Part shown: positions 48,486 through 56,708 of the stretch, in pieces | How positions within the stretch are numbered: position 1 is the stretch's first letter | How the letters are laid out: every line of letters begins with the position of its first letter | Source: CAWCAL01 sp963695075 | GTDB taxonomy: Bacteria > Actinomycetota > Acidimicrobiia > Acidimicrobiales > CAWCAL01 | Assembly (NCBI GenBank): GCA_963695075.1 | Contig: CAVOFR010000007.1 | Span: 1,240,001-1,304,000 of the forward strand | Direction of reading: 5' to 3' | DNA: 64,000 nucleotides | The notes under the pieces: generated by a model | Told to the model about the DNA's origin: nothing | The model's input: only the letters and a program-made list of their open reading frames with translations | Databases searched by the model: none | Position numbers and translations under genes: made by a program

Positions 48486-49846
48486 GCCGCGATGTGGATC
48501 GCAGTTCCGACCTGCTCGAGTTGGCCGATCGCGTGGTCGACCGCGCTCACCCGGACGAGCAGCTCGAGGTGGTGGTCAGCCGCGACGCCACCACCGAGGT
48601 TCGAGCGTACGAGGGAGCCGTCGAGTCGCTGACCAGCGCCGTCTCGCTCGGAGTGGGCGTGCGGGTCATCAAGGACGGCCGGGTCGGCTTCGCCTCGGCG
48701 GGCTCGCACGATCCGGACCTCATCGACGACGCGCTGGCCCAGGCCCGCGACAATGCCGCGTTCGCCACCCCTGACCGCCACGTCGGAGTCGCCGAGCCCG
48801 ACGGCGTCCCGCCTCCCGATCTGGAGCTCGTCGATCCGGCTCTGCTCGATCTGGCGACCGAACGCAAGATCGAGCTGGCGCTCGAGCTCGAGGAGGCGGC
48901 TCGCGGGGCCGACTCCCGCATCATCGGAATCGAGTCCGCCGACTACGGAGACGGCATCTCCGAGGCGGCGATCGTCACGACGAGCGGGATACGTTCGGCC
49001 GGCCAGGAGACCGGAGCATCCCTGGTCGCGTACGCCCTGGCGAGCGACGGTTCGGAGACCACCACCGGATTCGGCTGGTCGGTCGGTCGGGGAGCCGACA
49101 CCCTCGACCCTCGGGAGGCCGGAGAGAGCGCGGCCGAGCGGGCGGTGCGAATGATCGGCTCGACCAAACCGGGGTCGGAACGGACGACGGTGGTGTTCAC
49201 CCCGTACGTGACCGCCCAGTTCCTCGAGATCCTCGCGTCGACCTTCTCGGGTGAGGCCGTGCTCAAGGGTCGGTCGCTCTTCGCCGATCGCGTCGGAGAG
49301 CAGATCGGTCCGCCCGAGGTCACGCTCGTCGACGATCCCACCGACCCCGAGGCGTTCACGGCCACGCGGATCGATGGTGAGGGTCTCGCCTGCCGGCGAA
49401 ACGTCCTGATCGAGCAGGGCGCGGTCGGGGGTTTCGTCCACAACTCATGGTCTGCTCGTCACATGGGCGTGCGATCCACCGGCAATGCGGTGCGGGCCGG
49501 CTACGCATCGACGCCGATGGTCGGGTGTCATGCCGTACGACTCCTTCCCGGTTCGCTCGATCATTCCGCAGTGCTGGCCGAGGCCGGAGACGGGCTCGTC
49601 GTACACGAGGTCATCGGGCTGCACAGCGGCGTGAACCCGGTGAGCGGCGACTTCTCCACGGGGGCCGAAGGGCGACGACTGGCGGCCGGGGAGCTCGGCG
49701 AGCCACTGCGCGAGTTCACCATCGCCTCCACCCTCCAGAAGATGCTGCAACACGTCGTGCTGGTCGGCGGTGATGTCGAGGCGCTGCCCATGAGCGCTAC
49801 CGGTGTCTCGCTCGTGGTCGAGAACGTGAGCGTGTCGGGTGCCTGA
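48482..49846 (+). CDS. TldE/PmbA-type partner subunit, copy 1
   Basis: This 454-residue TldE (PmbA) family protein has the beta-rich fold and the family segments VRAYEGAVESLTSAVSLGVGVRVI and TRIDGEGLACRRNVLIEQGAVGGF. The HEXXXH position of TldD is replaced by a non-metal segment (FLEILASTFSGEAVL), so it is a non-catalytic partner. HSGVNPVSGDFSTGAEG near the C-terminus is shared with the next gene. The GTG overlaps the tldD stop (GTGA). Confidence 0.88.
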   Translation: MSRDVDRSSDLLELADRVVDRAHPDEQLEVVVSRDATTEVRAYEGAVESLTSAVSLGVGVRVIKDGRVGFASAGSHDPDLIDDALAQARDNAAFATPDRHVGVAEPDGVPPPDLELVDPALLDLATERKIELALELEEAARGADSRIIGIESADYGDGISEAAIVTTSGIRSAGQETGASLVAYALASDGSETTTGFGWSVGRGADTLDPREAGESAAERAVRMIGSTKPGSERTTVVFTPYVTAQFLEILASTFSGEAVLKGRSLFADRVGEQIGPPEVTLVDDPTDPEAFTATRIDGEGLACRRNVLIEQGAVGGFVHNSWSARHMGVRSTGNAVRAGYASTPMVGCHAVRLLPGSLDHSAVLAEAGDGLVVHEVIGLHSGVNPVSGDFSTGAEGRRLAAGELGEPLREFTIASTLQKMLQHVVLVGGDVEALPMSATGVSLVVENVSVSGA

Positions 49847-51194
49847 GCTTCCTCCGGGTGAGCTGATGGCACTGGCCGACACGGTCGTGTCCGACGCGGG
49901 TCAGGGCGAGGAGCTCGAGGTCTTCGTCGCCTGGGGCAGGAGCACCTCGGTGCGGGCCTACGAGGGACAGGTCGAGGCCTTCACATCGGCCGAATCGTTC
50001 GGGATCGGCGTCCGGATCATCAGCGACCATCGGCAGGGTTTCGCCCACACGACGGCCAGAGAACCTGAAGCCCTCGGCGATGTCGTGGCCGAAGCGCGTG
50101 ACAACGCCTGCTACGGCGAACCCGACGAGCACCATGTGCTGGCCCGGCCCGACGGGGTCGATCCGGTCCCCCTCGACCTCTGGCACGAAGAGATCGCGGC
50201 AATCGACGACGGTACGAGGATCGACCTGGCGCTCGATCTCGAGCGACAGGTGCTCAGCGCCGACAAGCGGGTCGTCTCGGTGCGACAGGCGTCGTACGGG
50301 GACTCGATGGGTGAGGCCGCCGTCTGTTCCACCACGGGGATTCGGAGCTGGTCGCGCGGAACCCACTGCTACATCTCCGCCTCGGCTCTGGCCGCCGACG
50401 GCGACGAGACGCAGATCGGCGTAGCGGCCGACACCGGTCGTGTCCCGACGGCGCTCGGCGTCCGCAGGGTCGCGACCGATGCGGCCTCGCGTGCCACCCG
50501 GCTGCTCGGCGCGACGAAGCCCGCTTCCGGCCGACTGAGCATCGTGCTGGAGCCTCGGCTGGCAGCCGCTCTCCTCGGTGTTCTCGGTGGGACGCTGACC
50601 GGACAGGCCGTCCAGCGAGGACGGTCGCCTTTCGCGGACCGCATGGGCGACACGATCGCCTCGCCGCTGCTCAGCATCGTCGATGATCCGACCGACCAGC
50701 GTTCGATCGGGGCCGATCTGTTCGACGGCGAGGGCCTTGCCTGCCGGCGCAACGTGCTGATCGAGAACGGTGTGCTCTCCGGTTTCCTCTACGACGCGTC
50801 GAGCGCGAGTCGGGGAGCGACCGCATCCACCGCGAGCGCGGTCCGGGGCTATCGCTCGACTCCGGTAGCCGGCGCTCAAGCGCTGGTGGTTCAGCCTGGA
50901 GCGGGTGACACCAGCGGTCTGGTGTCCCACCTCACCGACGGGCTCCTGGTCACCTCGATGGCCGGACTCCATTCGGGAGTCAACCCGGTGAGCGGTGACT
51001 TCTCGGTCGGCGCCGACGGGATCCGGATCCGCGGCGGCGAGTTGGCCGAGCCGGTTCGGGAGATCACACTGGCTTCCACGATCCAACGGATGTTGCTCGA
51101 CATCGACTCGGTCGGAGACGATACCGAGTGGCTCCCCAGTGGAACCGGGGGTGTCACGTTGGTCATTCGTGACACCGCGATGTCGGGCCACTGA
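49839..51194 (+). CDS. TldE/PmbA-type partner subunit, copy 2
   Basis: This 451-residue second TldE-like protein is a paralogue of the previous one: VRAYEGQVEAFTSAESFGIGVRII, FDGEGLACRRNVLIENGVLSGF and HSGVNPVSGDFSVGADG are shared, but the rest differs widely. Here too the metal motif is absent (LLGVLGGTLTGQAVQRG). The GTG at 49839 lies 8 nt inside the end of the preceding gene. Having two TldE subunits for one TldD suggests alternative heterodimers with different substrates. Confidence 0.85.
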   Translation: MPELPPGELMALADTVVSDAGQGEELEVFVAWGRSTSVRAYEGQVEAFTSAESFGIGVRIISDHRQGFAHTTAREPEALGDVVAEARDNACYGEPDEHHVLARPDGVDPVPLDLWHEEIAAIDDGTRIDLALDLERQVLSADKRVVSVRQASYGDSMGEAAVCSTTGIRSWSRGTHCYISASALAADGDETQIGVAADTGRVPTALGVRRVATDAASRATRLLGATKPASGRLSIVLEPRLAAALLGVLGGTLTGQAVQRGRSPFADRMGDTIASPLLSIVDDPTDQRSIGADLFDGEGLACRRNVLIENGVLSGFLYDASSASRGATASTASAVRGYRSTPVAGAQALVVQPGAGDTSGLVSHLTDGLLVTSMAGLHSGVNPVSGDFSVGADGIRIRGGELAEPVREITLASTIQRMLLDIDSVGDDTEWLPSGTGGVTLVIRDTAMSGH

Positions 51195-51215
51195 ACCGAG
51201 CTGAGGAGCTGATTC

Positions 51216-52037
51216 GTGTCGATCTTGCATGCCATCGTGCTCGGCATCGTGCAGGGGCTCACCGAGTTCTTCCCGGTGTCGTCGAGCGGTCATCTGGGCA
51301 TCGTCCCGTGGCTGTTCGGGTGGGACGACTTCGGGGACAACGAGAGCCTGGCGAAGGCGTTCGACGTCGCGCTGCACATGGGGACGCTGGTGGGGGCGAT
51401 CGCCTACTTCCGCACCGACCTCGTTCGGCTCTTCCGGGCCGGGGTCGCGGCCCCGTTCGGTGAGGGAGGCGACGACGGACGGATCGCCTGGCTGTTGCTC
51501 ATCTCGGCGGTGCCCGCTGCGATCACGGGAGTGGTCTTCTCGGGGGCGATCGAGCAGCTAGACGACGAGATCTGGCTGACCGGGGTCATGCTGATCGTGT
51601 TCGGTCTGGTGCTCCTCTGGGCTGATCGTCTGCACGGCGAGCGGCCGATGGAGGACTTCCGGCTCAGGGATGCCCTGTTGATGGGGCTCGGTCAGGCGCT
51701 GGCGCTGCAGCCTGGCGTCTCCAGGTCCGGCGTCACGATCACCGTGAGTCGCTGGCTTCGTTTCGACCGGTCGAGCGCGGCCCGGCTCGGCTTCCTCATG
51801 AGCCTCCCGATCATCGGGGGTGCTGGGCTCTACAGCTTCCTCGACGTGATGGGTGAGGGCGGGGTCCCCTCGGATTTCTACGTGCCCTTCGTCGTCGGCA
51901 TGGTCTCGGCGGCCCTGACCGGGTACCTGGCCGTCTGGGCCACGATCAAGATAGTCTCGACCCGAACATTCACGCCGTTCGTCGTCTACCGGGTGGTCGT
52001 CGGCCTCGGCGTGCTGGCCCTCTGGTTCGCCCGCTGA
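51216..52037 (+). CDS. uppP: undecaprenyl-diphosphatase
   Basis: This 273-residue polytopic membrane phosphatase (BacA type) removes a phosphate from undecaprenyl diphosphate, recycling the lipid carrier for peptidoglycan. Signatures are GIVQGLTEFFPVSSSGHL at the N-terminus with the catalytic glutamate, and QPGVSRSGVTI in the second half with the catalytic arginine and serine. GTG 51216 has GAGGAG upstream. It follows the tldE genes by 21 nt on the same strand and may be transcribed with them. Confidence 0.92.
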   Translation: MSILHAIVLGIVQGLTEFFPVSSSGHLGIVPWLFGWDDFGDNESLAKAFDVALHMGTLVGAIAYFRTDLVRLFRAGVAAPFGEGGDDGRIAWLLLISAVPAAITGVVFSGAIEQLDDEIWLTGVMLIVFGLVLLWADRLHGERPMEDFRLRDALLMGLGQALALQPGVSRSGVTITVSRWLRFDRSSAARLGFLMSLPIIGGAGLYSFLDVMGEGGVPSDFYVPFVVGMVSAALTGYLAVWATIKIVSTRTFTPFVVYRVVVGLGVLALWFAR

Positions 52038-52176
52038 TCGAGCCCCTGGGGCGGTTATCTCCATGACGGATGGCGGACATACGTACTATTCATCGATTTG
52101 ATATTCCGCTGGGGGCCTCCGAGAACGTACGGTCAATGCAAGGAGTCATAACTCACCCCCTGGAAGGACCCGCGAC
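52038..52176 (+). promoter_or_regulatory. AT-richer upstream region of whiB
   Basis: The segment at about 52080-52160 is distinctly richer in A and T than the surroundings (for example TACTATTCATCGATTTG) and precedes the WhiB gene. A TACGGT near 52130 could be a -10, but I cannot match a -35. GGAAGGA serves as ribosome binding site. Confidence 0.35.
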
Positions 52177-52500
52177 ATGGCCGCACTCGAAACCTCCTTC
52201 GACGGTGCCGAAGTCGACGCTCGCGAACGCCCCTGGTGGATGGAGCACGCGGTCTGCAAAGGCCAGACCGAGGTCTTCTTCGCTCCCCACGCCGAGCGGC
52301 CGTCCGCGCGAGAGCGACGTGAGCAGTTGGCCCGGCAGATCTGTACCGAATGCGCGGCTCGGGTCCCCTGTCGCGACTATGCCCGCCTCTACCGGGAGCT
52401 GGGCTTCTGGGGAGGCGAGAGCGAAGTGGAACGCGCCCTGGCCGGCTTTCCCCCGACCACCCCGGTGATCGGGATGCCGCGTCGCCGGGCGACCCGCTGA
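52177..52500 (+). CDS. WhiB-family iron-sulfur transcriptional regulator
   Basis: This 107-residue regulator is confined to actinobacteria. It has four cysteines for a 4Fe-4S cluster (C27, C56, C59, C65; C-X2-C-X5-C at the end), the G-F-W-G-G turn (GFWGGES, about residues 76-82) that contacts the sigma factor, and a basic C-terminal tail (PRRRATR) for DNA. The subclass (WhiA-independent WhiB1, WhiB2 and so on) cannot be fixed here. It is a single-gene unit on the plus strand with its own AT-rich upstream region. Confidence 0.92.
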   Translation: MAALETSFDGAEVDARERPWWMEHAVCKGQTEVFFAPHAERPSARERREQLARQICTECAARVPCRDYARLYRELGFWGGESEVERALAGFPPTTPVIGMPRRRATR

Positions 52501-52515
52501 CAGCGACCACCCACC

Positions 52516-53118
52516 TCACCCGCTGAACTCCTGAGCCGGACCGCTGATCGCCACGGTCAAGGCGCCGTTGACCAAGGCGTCCACGACGGTCAGCGACTGC
52601 TCGACGGTGAGACCCACGATGAGCCCGTCGGCTTCGAACGACACGATCGGAGCACGTTCGGCGAGGACCTCGCTGGTGCCGGATCCCAGCACCGGGTCGC
52701 CCGTACCGATCAGGTCGACGTGGGTGACCTCGGCGAATGAAGTCGGTGCCGCCGGAAGGTGGATGCCGAGCGTGGCCGGGTCCAGCCGGGCGGCCACCCC
52801 TTCCATCGATCCGATCCGGCGGGCGAGGACGGGCTCACCCGCCGCGATGTCCGACGAAGCCGTGGCCTCGGGATCGGGGATCGATGACAGGGCGTCGTCA
52901 GGGATCGGTCCGCGCCACGCGACGGGCGAGACGGAACCGGCAATCGGGGACCCGGCAGGGATGTCCCGTTGGGCGACGACGACCGGGACACCGCCGGACG
53001 GGTCCGGTGGGGAGCCGGTGACGGCGAGACCCGTGGCGACGGCCAGGACCAGCGCCACGGACCAGAACAGGACGGTTGAATCGAACAGGCGCCGTACGCG
53101 GGCCCACGGGAACGACAC
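52516..53118 (-). CDS. SAF-domain membrane-anchored protein (CpaB-like)
   Basis: This 200-residue protein has an N-terminal membrane helix (FDSTVLFWSVALVLAVATGLAV) and an SAF domain outside the membrane that begins VPVVVAQRDIPAGSPI and continues GEPVLARRIGSMEGV. SAF proteins occur in pilus assembly (CpaB/FlgA) and, in actinobacteria, as an uncharacterised gene next to fmdB near the MoeA/Glp cluster. GTG 53118 has GGAG 8 nt upstream. FmdB lies just upstream on the same strand (60-nt gap). Confidence 0.8.
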   Translation of the reverse strand: MSFPWARVRRLFDSTVLFWSVALVLAVATGLAVTGSPPDPSGGVPVVVAQRDIPAGSPIAGSVSPVAWRGPIPDDALSSIPDPEATASSDIAAGEPVLARRIGSMEGVAARLDPATLGIHLPAAPTSFAEVTHVDLIGTGDPVLGSGTSEVLAERAPIVSFEADGLIVGLTVEQSLTVVDALVNGALTVAISGPAQEFSG

Positions 53119-53178
53119 GACGATGACTCCTCGGTCGGTGGATCGCGGGGAAGCGATGGGGCGGGCGAGTCGCCCGGC

Positions 53179-53568
53179 CTAGCTGGAGCTGTTGGAGGTC
53201 GAGCCGTCCTTCGACCCGGAGGAAACCGAGCTCGATGAGCCGGAAGAGTCGGACGTGCTCGAGCTGGAGGAGTCCGAGCTCTTCGAACCGGAGGAGTCGG
53301 AGCTCTTCGAACCGGAGGAGTCGGAGCTCTTCGAACCGGGGGAGTCGGAGCTCGACGAAGAGGACCGGCTGTCGTTGCGGTAGAAGCCGCTGCCCTTGAA
53401 GCTGATGCCGACTGCGCTGAACACCTTCTTGACCTCACCCCGGCCCGGCGCGGTGCAGGCGTCGGGACCACCCGCGGAGGGACAGGAGGTCAGTGGCTCG
53501 TCGCTGAAGGACTGGCTCTGCTCGAACGTCGCTGAGCAGGTGGTGCAACGGTACTCGTAGATGGGCAT
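53179..53568 (-). CDS. FmdB-family zinc-ribbon protein with serine-rich repeat tail
   Basis: This 129-residue protein opens with the FmdB zinc ribbon MPIYEYRCTTC (C8 and C11, then C29 and C38). After a linker (KKVFSAVGISFKGSGFYRNDSR) the last 60 residues are almost only Ser, Gly, Asp and Lys in an eight-residue repeat, SSDSSGSK. Small zinc-ribbon proteins of this family are common and of unknown role. Tails of this kind occur in actinobacterial versions. No ribosome binding site is obvious; the upstream is pyrimidine-rich. Confidence 0.85.
   Translation of the reverse strand: MPIYEYRCTTCSATFEQSQSFSDEPLTSCPSAGGPDACTAPGRGEVKKVFSAVGISFKGSGFYRNDSRSSSSSSDSPGSKSSDSSGSKSSDSSGSKSSDSSSSSTSDSSGSSSSVSSGSKDGSTSNSSS
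53270..53345. repeat. 24-bp tandem repeat in the FmdB tail
   Basis: The unit TCGGAGCTCTTCGAACCGGA recurs every 24 bp about three times. It encodes the SSDSSGSK protein repeat on the minus strand. Confidence 0.85.
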
Positions 53569-53724
53569 GGGAAGGCGTGGGGTTGGAAGGCGGGGAGAAG
53601 GGTGAGGCGATCAGAACTAGCACTCACCGATACTGACTGCCAGCATAGCTCTGCACCGGGGGACCTCCTCCAAGCGTGGCGCTGCATCGGTCATGCTCCT
53701 CATGACGCCCTCGGCGGTGAACCG

Positions 53725-54327
53725 ATGGTCTGGTACCTCTTCCTCATCCTCGTTTCCTACGCCGTCGGTCGGCTGCCATCGGCGCGCATCGTGGCGACCC
53801 GCCATGGCCGGGATCCCCTCACCGAGGGCTCGGGCAATCCCGGGGCGACCAACGTGGCCCGCATGGCCGGCCGACGGGCGGGGATGGTCGTACTGGTCCT
53901 CGACATCGGCAAGGGTGGCCTGTGCGCGGCGGTCGGAGCAGCCGCCGGCGGTCCCGGATTCGGTCTGGCATGCGGTATCGCTGCGGTGGTCGGGCATGTG
54001 TTCCCGGTGACGCGCAAGGGTGGGAAGGGGGTGGCCACCGCGGCGGGCGTGGCGTTGATACTGCAGCCGTGGGCGGCGCTGGTCGGCGCGGCGGTCTTCG
54101 CCGCCACGATCGCTGCGACGCGGGTCGCCGCGCTGGCCTCGATCGCGGCGGCCGTCGCGATCGAGGTGACCGTCGTGGTGTCGGGCGGGTCGGCCGGGCA
54201 GGTGGTCGGCTTCGGCGTGCTTGCCGGCCTCGTCATCGGCCGTCACTCGGACAACCTGCGCCGGCTCCGGGCCGGAACCGAACACCGAGCCAACTGGATC
54301 TCTCGGGGGCGGGGACCCCGCGGATGA
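53725..54327 (+). CDS. plsY: glycerol-3-phosphate acyltransferase
   Basis: This 200-residue membrane enzyme transfers an acyl group from acyl-phosphate to glycerol-3-phosphate, the first step of phospholipid synthesis. It has the PlsY blocks in order: GSGNPGATNVARMAGRRAG with the acyl-phosphate site, LDIGKGG, GHVFPVTRKGGKGVATAAGV with the catalytic histidine, and RHSDNLRRLRAGTEH. About six helices are present. The ATG at 53725 has GGCGGTGA upstream; the long upstream frame is not used. Divergent from fmdB. Confidence 0.9.
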   Translation: MVWYLFLILVSYAVGRLPSARIVATRHGRDPLTEGSGNPGATNVARMAGRRAGMVVLVLDIGKGGLCAAVGAAAGGPGFGLACGIAAVVGHVFPVTRKGGKGVATAAGVALILQPWAALVGAAVFAATIAATRVAALASIAAAVAIEVTVVVSGGSAGQVVGFGVLAGLVIGRHSDNLRRLRAGTEHRANWISRGRGPRG

Positions 54328-54346
54328 TCCGGTCGACGGTTCAGCT

Positions 54347-55321
54347 CTAGATCGGGACCTGCGGTTGCGGGACCTCGTCGTGATGGACCTGCTTGGACGC
54401 GTACATGGCGTCGTCCGCGGCGGCGAGCAGGCGGGCCGCGGTCCAGTGCGAAGCCTCGCTACCGACGACGGTCGCGACGCCGATCGACACCGTCACGTCG
54501 AAGCTGTCGTCGTCGACCTGGACCGGTTCGGCGATCGTCTCCGAGGCGCGGTGTCCCACCTCGACCGCGTCGTCGACACCCCCGAGACCGTCGCAGACGA
54601 TGACGAACTCGTCGCCACCGATGCGGGCCAGGGTGTCGGTGGGCCGCAGGATGTGGCGGAGCCGACCGGCGATCGTGGTCAGTGCTCGATCTCCGGTGTG
54701 GTGGCCGGCCAGGTCGTTGATCCGCTTGAACTGGTTCAGGTCCAGGTAGAGCACGGCCATCGTCGAACCGTCGCGGGAGGTTCGGCTCAGGGACTCGGCC
54801 AGCCGTTCGGCCAGCAGGCGACGATTGGCCAGGCCGGTCAGCGGATCGTGGAGGGCCTTCTCGGTGAGCTCGGCCTCGAGCCGTTTCCGCTCGCTGATGT
54901 CGGTCACGTTGAGCAGGAAGGTCTCGACTCCCCGGCTGCGGAAGCGCGTGCCGAGCATGCGAACCCAGCGGGTCTCGCCCGCCCCGGTCAGGAACCGGAG
55001 ATCGCCGGCCACGCTCGTGGCGCCGGCGTCCAGCTCGGCCGCGAGCTGGGCGGCGACCTCACGGTCGTCGGGGTGGAGGAGTTGACCCAGGGTCCTTGTC
55101 CCCAGCGCCTCCTCGTCGATGTCGAGCAGGTGCAACAGCGCCGGGTTGGCCGAGACGGTGACATCGGTATCGGTCTGCTGGATCAGAACGACCCCGCAGG
55201 GCGCGTGCAGGAAGGCCGCTTTGTATCGGTTCCCGTCATCTGGCGCGCCGCCATAGCGCAGAGCGTCGACGTCGCGGTCGAGGACGTCGACCAGTCGCAA
55301 CTCTGTGGCTGGTTCGATCAC
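54347..55321 (-). CDS. PAS-GGDEF diguanylate cyclase
   Basis: This 324-residue signalling enzyme would make cyclic di-GMP. The N-terminal PAS domain (about residues 35-145: AAFLHAPCGVVLIQQ, then FLLNVTDISERKRLE) is followed by the GGDEF domain with LTEKALHDPLTGLANRRLLAE, YLDLNQFKRINDLAGH and the catalytic RIGGDEFVIV. An intact GGDEF and the Asp upstream suggest activity. There is no I-site RXXD immediately before it in the usual position. GTG 55321 has GGAG upstream. Divergent from the MoeA/Glp gene and convergent with plsY. Confidence 0.88.
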   Translation of the reverse strand: MIEPATELRLVDVLDRDVDALRYGGAPDDGNRYKAAFLHAPCGVVLIQQTDTDVTVSANPALLHLLDIDEEALGTRTLGQLLHPDDREVAAQLAAELDAGATSVAGDLRFLTGAGETRWVRMLGTRFRSRGVETFLLNVTDISERKRLEAELTEKALHDPLTGLANRRLLAERLAESLSRTSRDGSTMAVLYLDLNQFKRINDLAGHHTGDRALTTIAGRLRHILRPTDTLARIGGDEFVIVCDGLGGVDDAVEVGHRASETIAEPVQVDDDSFDVTVSIGVATVVGSEASHWTAARLLAAADDAMYASKQVHHDEVPQPQVPI

Positions 55322-55436
55322 GATGACTCCGCCCGGGATCGCTCTCTGCGCATGAGATCTCACGGAGAACGTTGGAGCGTTCCAAGTCTGACGGGTGGAC
55401 CCGGGCCAGAGCAAGCCGCCGGCCCCCTCGGCTTCC

Positions 55437-55442
55437 TAGACT
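55437..55442 (+). promoter_or_regulatory. -10 box of a leaderless promoter (MoeA/Glp)
   Basis: TAGACT lies 7 nt before GTG 55450. No Shine-Dalgarno. Confidence 0.5.
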
Positions 55443-55449
55443 CGGCGTC

Positions 55450-56652
55450 GTGATTCCCCTCGACGAGGCTCAATCGTTCGTTCTGGACCGCATCGGTCCG
55501 TCCGCGACGGTGAGCGTGCCGGTGTCGGCGGCCGATGGTCTGGCCCTCCGTGCACCCGTCGTCGCGGCTGAGCCCGTGCCGCTGTTCGACAACACGGCCA
55601 TGGACGGGTTCGCCGTCCGTGCCGCGGACACCGTCGGCCCGCCGATCGAACTGACCATCGTCGGTACGCTGCCGGCCGGCGTCGCCCCCACGCGTGCGGT
55701 CGAGGCCGGCGAGGCCATCCGGATCATGACCGGAGCGCCGATGCCGTCGGGCGCCGACGCGGTCGTGATGGTGGAGCGCACCGAGGCGGTCGGCGCCGAC
55801 CGGGTACGGGTGGACGTCGCGGTCGAGGTCGGCAACCACATCCGGCGGGCCGGCGAGGATCTGGAGGTCGGCGATCAGGTGTTCAGTTCCGGCACCGTGC
55901 TCACGCCGGCTCATCTCGGCGTCCTGGCCGGCCTGGGCCATGTCGAGATCGAAGTGGCCAAGCGGCCGCGTGTCGGCGTGTTGTCGACCGGTGACGAGCT
56001 CGTCCCGGCGGGTCAGCCCCTGGGTCCCGGACAGATCCGCGACTCGAATCGCATCGCACTTCTCGCCGCTCTGGCCGAGCTCGGCGTCGAGCCGATCGAC
56101 CTCGGGCTGGTCGCCGACGACGAGGGACTCATCCGAGACGCACTCGCCGACGGCATCGCCTCGTGTGACGCTCTGTGCACCAGCGGGGGAGTCAGCATGG
56201 GAGACTACGACTTCGTGAAGTCGGTCCTCGGGGATCTCGCCGAGATGCGTTGGATGCAGGTGGCCATCAAACCGGCCAAACCATTCGCGTTCGGCACGGC
56301 GGGTGACGTGCCCGTGTTCGGGCTTCCGGGAAATCCGGTTTCGTCACTCGTCTCGTTCGAGCTCTTCGCCCGGCCGGCCCTGAAGAAGATGATGGGTCAT
56401 CGACACCTCTTCCGGCCGACGGTGTCGGCGGTGGCGACCGAGGAACTGGCTCGCAGGGCCGACGGCAAGACCCACTTCATGCGGGTCAGCCTGGGACAGG
56501 ACGAGGACGGGTTCGTCGTCAGCACGGCCGGAGGGCAGGGATCCCACCAGATGCGCGCCATGGCCGACGCGAACGGTCTGGCCATCCTTCCCGACGGGCC
56601 CGCGATCGAGATCGGCTCGCCCGTTTCGGTCATGGTCATGTCCCGGCCCTGA
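55450..56652 (+). CDS. MoeA-family molybdotransferase / gephyrin-like protein (Glp)
   Basis: This 400-residue MoeA/gephyrin protein has an N-terminal MoeA domain (PLFDNTAMDGFAVRAAD and GEAIRIMTGAPMPSGADAVV), a MoaB/Mog-like domain (RVGVLSTGDELV, SGGVSMGDYDFVKSVL, PVFGLPGNPVSSLVSF) and a C-terminal beta barrel. MoeA inserts molybdenum into molybdopterin. In actinobacteria a paralogue, Glp, instead binds FtsZ and the membrane receptor GlpR. The neighbours (SAF, FmdB, MoaC and a GlpR/SepX-like protein at 58475) favour the Glp reading, but MoaA and MoaC also fit a cofactor role. It may serve both. Confidence 0.85.
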   Translation: MIPLDEAQSFVLDRIGPSATVSVPVSAADGLALRAPVVAAEPVPLFDNTAMDGFAVRAADTVGPPIELTIVGTLPAGVAPTRAVEAGEAIRIMTGAPMPSGADAVVMVERTEAVGADRVRVDVAVEVGNHIRRAGEDLEVGDQVFSSGTVLTPAHLGVLAGLGHVEIEVAKRPRVGVLSTGDELVPAGQPLGPGQIRDSNRIALLAALAELGVEPIDLGLVADDEGLIRDALADGIASCDALCTSGGVSMGDYDFVKSVLGDLAEMRWMQVAIKPAKPFAFGTAGDVPVFGLPGNPVSSLVSFELFARPALKKMMGHRHLFRPTVSAVATEELARRADGKTHFMRVSLGQDEDGFVVSTAGGQGSHQMRAMADANGLAILPDGPAIEIGSPVSVMVMSRP

Positions 56653-56696
56653 CGCGGGACGGCCGGCTCGATACGCATCCGGCGTGATCGGCTGGA

Positions 56697-56702
56697 TACC
56701 CT
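56697..56702 (+). promoter_or_regulatory. -10 box of a leaderless promoter (moaA)
   Basis: TACCCT lies 6 nt before GTG 56709. No Shine-Dalgarno. Confidence 0.45.
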
Positions 56703-56708
56703 GACGGC

